Source: Endozoicomonas_A sp049275935
GTDB lineage: Bacteria; Pseudomonadota; Gammaproteobacteria; Pseudomonadales; Endozoicomonadaceae
Reading direction: 5' to 3'
DNA: 64,000 bases
Assembly: GCF_049275935.1 (NCBI RefSeq)
Contig: NZ_CP184830.1
Coordinates: forward strand, 6,324,001-6,388,000
In this document: piece after piece, positions 52,186-60,187 of the stretch
How the letters are laid out: each line of letters begins with the position of its first letter
Numbering within the stretch: position 1 is the first letter of the stretch
The notes under the pieces: generated by a model
The model's database searches: none
Seen by the model: the letters and a program-made list of their open reading frames with translations, nothing else
What the model was told of the DNA's origin: nothing
Program-made: the position numbers and the translations under genes

Positions 52186-54372
52186 TTACTTTTTCATAAT
52201 CTTCCAGCTTCGATGAATACCTTTTCGGCGTTGAAAATCACGATCAATGGTTTGACGGGTGATCTCTTCGACAACAAATTCTGACTCAACACGCTCATCC
52301 AGTTTGAATTTTCTAAAATTGTTTGAGAAATAGAGAACACCGCCCTTGCTCAGCCTCTTTACTGCCAGTTCAATTAACCTGAAATGGTCTCTCTGAACAT
52401 CAAAAACATCTTTTAGCTTTCTGGAGTTGGAGAAGGTGGGAGGGTCCATAAAAATCAGATCATACTCGCTGATATCTTTTTCCAGCCATTTCAGGCAATC
52501 TTCCCGCTCCATTCGGTGACGCCGCTCGCTCAGACCGTTCAGGGCCAGATTCTTTTTACCCCAGTCGAGATAGGTATTGGAAAGATCGACACTGGTAGAA
52601 GACACGGCTCCCCCCATGGCGGCATGAACGGTTGCTGTGGCGGTATAACAGAACAGGTTGAGGAAACGTTTGCCCGCCGCTTCTTTCTGCAGTCTCATTC
52701 TCATCAGTCGGTGATCCAGAAACAGACCCGTATCCAGATAATCATGCAGATTAACCAATAAACGACATCCGCCCTCTTCAACTTCCATCATCTGTTTCTG
52801 TTCGTCTTGTCTTACATATTGACTGGAACCTGATTGCCGCTCACGTCGTTTGAGGACAATATTTTCATCCGGTATATTCAGCACCTCAGGCGTCACTGCC
52901 AGGGCTTCGATTAACCGCTCCTGAGCTTTTTCCTCGTTAATGGATTTCGGCGCTGCATACTCCTGAACATGCACCCAGTCAAGATACACATCTACCGCTA
53001 CAGCGTATTCTGGCATGTCGGCATCATAGAGACGATAGCAGTCAATGTTGTTGTTTCTGGCCCATTTGCTCATCTGTCTGAAATTCTTCTTCAAACGATT
53101 GGCAAACATGTTAGCCCCTTCAGAAATATAGGTAACCGTTCTGGCCTCTGGTTGATTCCGTTCCTGTTTTTCTGCAACGGCCTCTCTCGCTTCACGGCTG
53201 CGAATATCATAAAGAAAGAGCTTACAGGGCAGTGCACCGTTAAAGAGTGAATAACTCTTTCTTGGCCCCATTCCGAGATTTTTCACCAGACTGGGCGTAC
53301 CAGTGAATATGCCTGCTTGCCAACCCGGGCAATGCTCCTTCAGTTTTTCACCCAGATGTTTGTAGAGGTAGACCAGACTGGCTTCATCGCCCATACGTTC
53401 ACCGTAGGGAGGATTACAAACCACCAATCCGGCATCTACGTCAGAATCCATCGCCAAATCCTTGAGCTCCTGCTGTCGTATCCTGACCCTTTTCGACAGC
53501 CCTACCCTTTCCAGGTTGGATTTGGCACGATGGGCAACAGAACCCAGACCTTCAAAGCCAGTAATATCCGAACTCAGGTTAGCCAGCCCCTGTTGCCGAC
53601 GCTCCCTGGCTTCCTCCAGCACCTTCATCCATACCTTTGGCACATGCCCCATCCAGCGGTCAAAACCGAAACGGGTCCGGAGCAGACCGGGGGCAATATC
53701 AGCCGCCATCATGGCACCTTCTATTAACAGAGTACCGGCGCCGCACATGGGGTCCATTAACGGTTTGCCCTGTGCCGCCATTTCAGGCCAGCCAGCCCTT
53801 ATCAGAATGGCCGCTGCCAGATTTTCCTTCAGAGGCGCTTCACCTGATTCCTGACGATAGCCCCGTTGATGCAAACTCTGACCTGACAGGTCAATCGACA
53901 CAAACGCTGTTTTTCCCCTGGCATGAACATTGACTCTTATATCGGGGTTAGTGGCATTGACAGAGGGCCGCCAGCCATGGTCATCTCTTAACTGGTCAAC
54001 GATGGCGTCTTTAACGACCTGGGCACCGAATCGGGTGTGATTAATATCTGGCGTGGAGCCGTTGAAGTCGACCCGAAAACTGCTCTGGTTGTCGAGATGA
54101 TCATCCCACTCAAACGTTCTGACACCCTGATACAGGCTGTCTTTATTCTCGGATCGGATCTCACCCAGCCGCAGTAAAATCCGGCTTGCCAGTCTGGACC
54201 AGAGACAACTGCGATAAGCAACCTCAAGACTGCCCTTGAAACTCACACCAGCGACAGTTTCCCGGACAGATTCAGCACCCAGATCCGTCAACTCTCTGGC
54301 CAGCAGGATTTCCAGCCCCTTGGGGCAGCTGGCGAAGAGTTCCAGAGAACGCTCTGTAAGAGGCGTATTCAT
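52186..54372 (-). CDS. rlmL: Bifunctional 23S rRNA G2445-N2 / G2069-N7 methyltransferase
   Basis: RlmKL fusion enzyme. N-terminal THUMP and ferredoxin-like region (LFASCPKGLEILLARELTDLG), the G2445-N2 methyltransferase with DPMCGAGTLLIEGAM and catalytic NPPYGERMG, then the G2069-N7 methyltransferase with FLNLFCYTATATVHAAMGGA (SAM) and DPPTFSNS. 728 aa, close to E. coli (702 aa). It modifies helix 74 and nearby positions of 23S rRNA during 50S assembly. Divergent from rmf. A partial second copy lies just downstream. Confidence 0.95.
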   Translation of the reverse strand: MNTPLTERSLELFASCPKGLEILLARELTDLGAESVRETVAGVSFKGSLEVAYRSCLWSRLASRILLRLGEIRSENKDSLYQGVRTFEWDDHLDNQSSFRVDFNGSTPDINHTRFGAQVVKDAIVDQLRDDHGWRPSVNATNPDIRVNVHARGKTAFVSIDLSGQSLHQRGYRQESGEAPLKENLAAAILIRAGWPEMAAQGKPLMDPMCGAGTLLIEGAMMAADIAPGLLRTRFGFDRWMGHVPKVWMKVLEEARERRQQGLANLSSDITGFEGLGSVAHRAKSNLERVGLSKRVRIRQQELKDLAMDSDVDAGLVVCNPPYGERMGDEASLVYLYKHLGEKLKEHCPGWQAGIFTGTPSLVKNLGMGPRKSYSLFNGALPCKLFLYDIRSREAREAVAEKQERNQPEARTVTYISEGANMFANRLKKNFRQMSKWARNNNIDCYRLYDADMPEYAVAVDVYLDWVHVQEYAAPKSINEEKAQERLIEALAVTPEVLNIPDENIVLKRRERQSGSSQYVRQDEQKQMMEVEEGGCRLLVNLHDYLDTGLFLDHRLMRMRLQKEAAGKRFLNLFCYTATATVHAAMGGAVSSTSVDLSNTYLDWGKKNLALNGLSERRHRMEREDCLKWLEKDISEYDLIFMDPPTFSNSRKLKDVFDVQRDHFRLIELAVKRLSKGGVLYFSNNFRKFKLDERVESEFVVEEITRQTIDRDFQRRKGIHRSWKIMKK

Positions 54373-54641
54373 AACTTATATTCCAAAAAAATTTAAAAAC
54401 TCAATACTTATTAGGATTGATTTCTCGACAGCCTGTTCAAACTTCGTTAGAAATTAAACCGTAGACTTTCCCTGTACGTTTGCTCTCTGGTTTTTTCCCA
54501 GTTCCCTCGTTGCATGTAACTTGCATATAACCTGGTGGGCTTCCGGAGTTATCACAACAGGCCGGATCAGGGAATTTTCCAAGTGCTGTAACAGGGTGCC
54601 AGGGAGGCATTGATAAACGAATCAGCAAGAGGCAGTACCAC

Positions 54642-54857
54642 ATGATGAAAAGACAAAAAAGGGATATGACAGACAGAGCCTTTACCAAAGGATATCGGAC
54701 AGGTGCGTCTGGACGTTCGAAGGATATCTGCCCACATACGGACCCCCAACTTCGCCAGGCCTGGCTAACGGGCTGGCGCGAGGGTCGCGTAGACAACTGG
54801 GATGGCTTGATTGGCATTTCCGGCCTGCAACGGGCCAGTAATGCCTCCTTTCTATAA
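54642..54857 (+). CDS. rmf: Ribosome modulation factor
   Basis: MKRQKRDMTDRAFTKGYRTGASGRSKDICPHTDPQLRQAWLTGWREGR follows E. coli RMF (MKRQKRDRLERAHQRGYQAG...CPY...WLGGWREA) position by position. RMF dimerises 70S ribosomes into inactive 100S particles in stationary phase. There are two ATGs in a row; the second gives the exact family N-terminus. AAGAGG lies about 10 bases upstream. The C-terminus is about 15 residues longer than in E. coli. The 200-base spacer to rlmKL must carry its promoter. A strong terminator follows. Confidence 0.92.
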   Translation: MMKRQKRDMTDRAFTKGYRTGASGRSKDICPHTDPQLRQAWLTGWREGRVDNWDGLIGISGLQRASNASFL

Positions 54858-54882
54858 GTTACCCTATTGTTAAAGCCCATAT

Positions 54883-54908
54883 AAGCCCCGGATCTCCGGG
54901 GCTTCTTT
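54883..54908. terminator. Rho-independent terminator after rmf
   Basis: AAGCCCCGG and CCGGGGCTT form a perfect GC-rich stem with a tiny loop, followed by CTTTC; it stands between convergent rmf and pyrD and may serve both. Confidence 0.8.
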
Positions 54909-54972
54909 CATCTCGTGCAACAACCATGAACGCAGAAGCATATCCCTGAGTCAGAGCCTGCTTAAAAGTGTT

Positions 54973-55998
54973 TCAACCATGATCACAAGAATAAACGGCC
55001 TCTGCCGCTTCACGAATCAGGGAAGGACCTCTGTAAATGAAACCTGAATAGAGCTGAACCAGGCTGGCCCCTGCTTTGATCTTGTCCGCTGCGGTTCTGG
55101 CATCCATGACACCGCCCACACCAATAACAGGCAGTTTTCCGGACAGTTCGCAAGACAAGAGTTTAATCACTTCTGTCGAGCGATCGCTTAACGGCGCACC
55201 ACTGAGCCCACCCTGTTCATCGGCGTTGGCCAAACCCTCAACAGCATCCCTCGACAAGGTGGTATTGGTCGCTATAACCCCGTCCATCTCGTAGGAAACC
55301 AGTTCACGGGCGATGTCAGCAATTTCATCTTCATTCATGTCCGGTGCAATTTTGATCGCTACCGGAACCCTGCGACCGTATTTGTCGGTCAATAAAGCCT
55401 GCTCTTTTTTCAAGGCATCCAGCAGACTTTTCAGAGCATCACCAAACTGCAATTTACGCAGCCCCGGAGTGTTAGGGGATGAGAGGTTAACCGTGATGTA
55501 GCTGGCATGGGGATACACTTTTCGCAGGCAAGTCAGATAATCACTTTCAGCGTCTTCCACCGGAGTATCAAAGTTTTTGCCAATGTTAATGCCAATGATG
55601 CCCTGGTAATGACACCTGCGGACATTTTCAACCAGGTGATCAACCCCTTTGTTGTTGAACCCCATACGATTGATCAGCGCCTGACGCTCTGGAATCCGGA
55701 AGCACCGGGGCTTTGGATTGCCGGGTTGAGGGCGGGGTGTCACGGTGCCCAGCTCAATATGACCAAAACCCAGACTGCCCAGACCATCAATGCAATCTGC
55801 ATTTTTATCAAGACCTGCTGCCAGGCCGACAGGGTTTTCAAAGGTCAGCCCCATAACTTCCCTGGGACGGGAAGGCACAGATGGCACAAAAGCACCGGTC
55901 AGGCCAAGCCGCTGGCCCGCACCTATCATCTCTAGTGCCACATCGTGTGCATTTTCAGCAGAGAGACAAAATAACAACTTTCGGCCCAGTTGGTACAT
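54973..55998 (-). CDS. pyrD: Dihydroorotate dehydrogenase (quinone), class 2
   Basis: Fourth step of pyrimidine synthesis, oxidising dihydroorotate with FMN and membrane quinone. The N-terminal hydrophobic helix MYQLGRKLLFCLSAENAHDVALEM is the class 2 membrane-association region. FMN and substrate motifs: GLAAGLDKNADCIDGL, ELGTVTPRPQPGNPKPRCF, NRMGFNNKG, NLSSPNTPGLR (catalytic serine) and IGVGGVMDARTA. The frame is open to 56127, but ATG 55998 matches the family start. 341 aa. Single gene. Confidence 0.95.
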   Translation of the reverse strand: MYQLGRKLLFCLSAENAHDVALEMIGAGQRLGLTGAFVPSVPSRPREVMGLTFENPVGLAAGLDKNADCIDGLGSLGFGHIELGTVTPRPQPGNPKPRCFRIPERQALINRMGFNNKGVDHLVENVRRCHYQGIIGINIGKNFDTPVEDAESDYLTCLRKVYPHASYITVNLSSPNTPGLRKLQFGDALKSLLDALKKEQALLTDKYGRRVPVAIKIAPDMNEDEIADIARELVSYEMDGVIATNTTLSRDAVEGLANADEQGGLSGAPLSDRSTEVIKLLSCELSGKLPVIGVGGVMDARTAADKIKAGASLVQLYSGFIYRGPSLIREAAEAVYSCDHG

Positions 55999-56203
55999 GA
56001 AAAGCCCCGGATAATGTAGATAAACCTGCGAAATTATACGCAGCTTCATTTTGAAAACCAGTGTCGCAGGTTTTTTTATAATTCCGAATTGACTGACACT
56101 AACAAGACGGACAGTTATTCTGACCAAAATGGAAATTTTCTGCCATTCCGAGGGTCTTACTTAATAAGGGACCCATTTAACTGATATTGGCAGGAGGCCA
56201 GAT

Positions 56204-59200
56204 ATGTTAGAAGTATTGATGGGAAGTGTTCCAAAAAGCACAGGTTGCCCAGGCAAGCCTCACTCTTGCCTGAGCCCTGCGCAGAACCCTCTGGCGGATG
56301 CAGGAACCTATATTCCCCGTCAGGAGGCCGGAAGCAATGCTATACCTTTCTCCAGACCTCTCTCTGAACACCAGGTCACTCAATCTAACCCCACCGCATT
56401 CATCGGAAAAACGTCCATTTCTGCGCCTGATATTGATGACGAGAATGAAGTCTTTGAGGATGCCGACGACAACCCGGACTGGATGAAAGATTACGATACC
56501 AGAATGGCGGAAACTGCAAATCCCCCTCCCATCCCCCAAAAGGATCACTGGCAATTCTCGGCTCACGACCGGGAAACCCTGATTCGTGAGTATCCCGACT
56601 TGCTGGACAGGTTCAGACAAGAAGGTATGGCTGCTGAAATCATCTCTATGTTGCATCCCTATGGCATTCTCGAACGGATTCTGGATGAGTGCCCGCAAAG
56701 CGGTTTTGCCCTGTTACAACAGAGATTGCTGGCACTGGCTGAGGACATAGAAAAAAACTGGTGGGGCATCACTTCCAGCAGACCGGAAGCCAGAAAGCAG
56801 CTGGAGGCTTTATTCGACCTGTTAGCAGCTCATGATTACCATGCTCTGCTTGAAAAGTTACTTGAATTTGAAACACAGCATGGCAAGACACCTTTTTACC
56901 TTGGGCTTCAAGAGTGCTTCGTGCAAAAGGTAAAGACCGACCCCTTCAAACCAGAGAATGCCGGCGCCAACCCAGCTGCCGGAACCTTGAAAAAAATGAA
57001 CGCTCAAAAAGCCCTGAAGGGACTCTATTTTCCACCACCCGGTGACTGGAACAACCGCTCACAGTTAACCGGAACAATGATTTGGAAAATACCACAAGTT
57101 GTTCACGAACTGCTGCTGGATCGTTGCAGCGCTGATATTAATGAAGCACGAAACAAGATGCGCTCCGGACAGTGGCAAAGTCGTCAGCAACTGCAGTTAT
57201 TATCAAACCGTCTCAAGTGCCTTGCCGAGATGCCCTGCACGCCCGAAAAACTGACGGACTTCATTGAAAACCCCGATCATAAAGAGGTTCAGGACTTTCT
57301 GGAAATGGAATGCCGAAAGCTCTACTTCGAACAGCGCTACCAACACTTAATGTCGATAGAGTTATCGGAACTCTCCATCGACGAGCTGAATGAAACAGAG
57401 CAGCAGGTTGGCCATATGCTGGCGATGGAAAAGCATGAGGAAATACCTGCTGACATGCTGACACAGTTAGAGCATTTCCATCACGCCATTCAACTGGTTC
57501 GTTTTATGAAACTGGAGCTGGAAATTCCAGTTTCAGAACGGATCTTTATGCTCAAGCCCCCTGCCACCCGGCATCTCATGCACAAGCTGAATAACTGCAG
57601 GCATAAGGACGATGCAGAAATAAAGCTGTATCACGCCATCCAGCAATACAGTGATCACCTGCAGGCTTATCATAAAAACCCAAGCTACTCATCCATAGTC
57701 GCTTATCAGCAGAAACATCATGACCTCAGGCTGGCTCAGGAAGAGCAGTTGATGGCAGAGACCAGAGCCTTGATAGAACACCCTCAAATGCCTCCCGTTA
57801 TGAGTTCCGGTGATTATCAGGAAAACCTGCAACTACTGAAAGTGATGGATCAGGCACTGCAGGAAACTGCCCCGGTCAGGCCCGTCAATTCGGGCGAAGA
57901 AGCGATGATGGCGGTGGGGTATCAGATCATCTGGCCTCATAGAAAATCCTTTGATGACAAACTGGCCGAACTTCAGCACCTTAAAGATCTGAAAGCCGTT
58001 GGCTACTCGTTCAGTGAAGAGCTTCTGAAAACCTGCGAGGCCATTCCCGGTTCTACCACTGGTATTATTAACCGAGTGTCCAATATTGTGCAGCCCACCG
58101 CGACCACGCTTCAGGACTGGTATAGCGGTAAAGGCAGTGCCTGGAGTGTACTGACCGGAGTACAAGGCAGTTACACAGAGTTGGAAAAGCAGGCCTGTGA
58201 GACACTTTCGGGCGTAGTGGCAATCGCCCAGAGTCATCCACGAATGTTCCGTCGTCTGGTCGGAGACTCTGTCCAGACTATTGAGCAGTTAAAAATACTG
58301 GTGGGCGCCGGCAATTCAGGACTGGTTTCACAACTTCAGGCAAGAATGTCGGCTGAATCAGCAGCCTCCTGCTTTGCAGGAGATAAAGCCGTTAATGAAA
58401 CATTCGACCCTACAGACAGCTATGCCAACCACCCTGAACAGGCGGCATTGTTAAAACGGTTCCAATTTCTGCTGCAGGTATCAGACCTGGCCCTGAAAGG
58501 CTCTATCGCCCTGAACTTCTTTGCCGACCTTGCCAATCATACGGCAGGTTCCAGACTGGGTAATCTTCTCGGACTGACAGCAGGCGCCCTGATTGCCGGA
58601 CCCGCAGGTGGCGTAATGGGCTGGACCGTTGGCGGACTGGCTGGAGCGGTTGCTACCGCAACAACTCATGCAACGGGAGCCGTTGCGATCCGTGAAGGCG
58701 TCAATCAACTGGATGGTCGTCAGGTTCGAGTCCTGAATCGTTTGATCAACTATGGACCAGCCTTTGCCAACACATCCAGCCCCACGGATCAGCTGGCACA
58801 GATTGCCAGAGGCGTTTCTAAAGAGGGCGGTCTGGCCAAAAGCTTCTGTAACATCTACTTCAACCCCTTTCGAGTCCGTTACAACCGACTGACAGAAGCG
58901 ATCCATGCCTACAACAAAAAGGAAGCCGGAGCCTTTGGTCGGCTCGCCGCTGAAGGTGCCAAATGCCTGGTCGTTCTGGGTGGCTCAGTCACAACCGGAG
59001 CCCTGATAGCCGGAGGCGCTTTCTACGGGAGCCTTCTGAGTGCGGCATTATGGCCCATAGTCGCCTCCAGCTTCGAACTGATTGTCACGACATTGACTGT
59101 CGGCAGCGTCATCAGTCGACTATCTAACTCTCTGGATCATGTCGAAGCCCTGGTTTATACGTACAAAGACGGCCTTCACTATTACCAGATGCTGTTGCCG

Positions 59201-60187
59201 GAAGGCTCCGATGAAAGAGCCCGTATTGAAGCGCATTGCATGGAATCATCAAAACGGATGATGGCTAAAATGACCGCCCAGAGCTCGTTCAAGCAATACC
59301 TGCGGGAAACCATCACCGCCGAAGTAGCCAATACTTACTGGCAGCCATGGTGTCAAACCGAAGAGGACAAACATCTGGTTGATAGCGTTAACGCCGGGGT
59401 GGAAATGGAAGTCAGCGAATTAGCTGACTCCAGGAAAGAACTGGCAGAAAGCATTCTGAAAAACCAGAAAGCCCTGATGATCCTCCAAAGCTATAAAGAC
59501 AGGATCGATACCCTGACCAAAGATCACAAAGCCTTTAACACCTTCAGAAGAAAACTCAGGGAATTGGGGCTTCATCCTCCAGAGATCAGCCGTGGCATTG
59601 GTTATTACATTCAGGATCAATTACTGGAGATTCCTCTGGCCATCAACCGCCATTGTGGTACCCCCACCCCCGGCACCACCCTGCCAGCCATTGAGAAGAC
59701 TCTGGAAGACACTTTGAGGCAAACGATAAGGGGTCACTATTTGCTGAAAATGGCTGCTCTTGGCAGACCGGTCAAAAGGGTTTTAGACGAGGATGGTAGT
59801 GTTTCGCACCGATCTCTCAGTCGTGATGACCTGCTGACCATCAAAAACCATGTCATGAGTGAGTTGCATAATCGTCTGGAGAAGGACATTTCATCGGCGG
59901 CGCTGGAGCGACTGCAGCTGGCGGTTCACACGGCCGCAAAAAGCGTTGAGGACGACTTTGGCAAGGGTCGAAAAGTCAACCTTAAACAGATGAGTACAGC
60001 ACTGGCCAACCGGCTGGAAGATCAGGGTCGGACCATGCAAGACGTTGAAAGGCTCAGGGTTGCCCGTTTCCGACAGCAACTGAAAGAGAACCCTGATTTT
60101 CAGAATATGACCGAAGAAGAGCAGGCTCTGATTATTGATCAGGCTGTTATTGCCCTGCCCGGAGAATCAACCCGGGCCTTCACCTGA
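56204..60187 (+). CDS. Very large hypothetical protein with two glycine-rich hydrophobic regions
   Basis: 1327 residues from ATG with AGGAGG 7 bases upstream. No signal peptide. The N-terminal 100 residues are polar and Pro/Ser-rich with an acidic run (DDENEVFEDADDN), as in translocated effectors; about 100-760 is helical and charged. Two hydrophobic segments follow: about 785-830 (LLGLTAGALIAGPAGGVMGW, GGLAGAVATATTHATG) and 920-970 (VVLGGSVTTGALIAGGAFYG...), both rich in glycine and alanine like membrane-inserting hairpins. The C-terminal 330 residues are again charged helices. No family recognised. A host-membrane-targeted effector is a guess. Convergent with, and overlapping by 8 bases, the next gene. 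Confidence 0.8.
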   Translation: MLEVLMGSVPKSTGCPGKPHSCLSPAQNPLADAGTYIPRQEAGSNAIPFSRPLSEHQVTQSNPTAFIGKTSISAPDIDDENEVFEDADDNPDWMKDYDTRMAETANPPPIPQKDHWQFSAHDRETLIREYPDLLDRFRQEGMAAEIISMLHPYGILERILDECPQSGFALLQQRLLALAEDIEKNWWGITSSRPEARKQLEALFDLLAAHDYHALLEKLLEFETQHGKTPFYLGLQECFVQKVKTDPFKPENAGANPAAGTLKKMNAQKALKGLYFPPPGDWNNRSQLTGTMIWKIPQVVHELLLDRCSADINEARNKMRSGQWQSRQQLQLLSNRLKCLAEMPCTPEKLTDFIENPDHKEVQDFLEMECRKLYFEQRYQHLMSIELSELSIDELNETEQQVGHMLAMEKHEEIPADMLTQLEHFHHAIQLVRFMKLELEIPVSERIFMLKPPATRHLMHKLNNCRHKDDAEIKLYHAIQQYSDHLQAYHKNPSYSSIVAYQQKHHDLRLAQEEQLMAETRALIEHPQMPPVMSSGDYQENLQLLKVMDQALQETAPVRPVNSGEEAMMAVGYQIIWPHRKSFDDKLAELQHLKDLKAVGYSFSEELLKTCEAIPGSTTGIINRVSNIVQPTATTLQDWYSGKGSAWSVLTGVQGSYTELEKQACETLSGVVAIAQSHPRMFRRLVGDSVQTIEQLKILVGAGNSGLVSQLQARMSAESAASCFAGDKAVNETFDPTDSYANHPEQAALLKRFQFLLQVSDLALKGSIALNFFADLANHTAGSRLGNLLGLTAGALIAGPAGGVMGWTVGGLAGAVATATTHATGAVAIREGVNQLDGRQVRVLNRLINYGPAFANTSSPTDQLAQIARGVSKEGGLAKSFCNIYFNPFRVRYNRLTEAIHAYNKKEAGAFGRLAAEGAKCLVVLGGSVTTGALIAGGAFYGSLLSAALWPIVASSFELIVTTLTVGSVISRLSNSLDHVEALVYTYKDGLHYYQMLLPEGSDERARIEAHCMESSKRMMAKMTAQSSFKQYLRETITAEVANTYWQPWCQTEEDKHLVDSVNAGVEMEVSELADSRKELAESILKNQKALMILQSYKDRIDTLTKDHKAFNTFRRKLRELGLHPPEISRGIGYYIQDQLLEIPLAINRHCGTPTPGTTLPAIEKTLEDTLRQTIRGHYLLKMAALGRPVKRVLDEDGSVSHRSLSRDDLLTIKNHVMSELHNRLEKDISSAALERLQLAVHTAAKSVEDDFGKGRKVNLKQMSTALANRLEDQGRTMQDVERLRVARFRQQLKENPDFQNMTEEEQALIIDQAVIALPGESTRAFT

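Noticed and set aside
54437..54880. 147-codon minus-strand frame
   Set aside because: Runs antisense through rmf, which matches E. coli RMF closely; the non-overlapping part shows no family.
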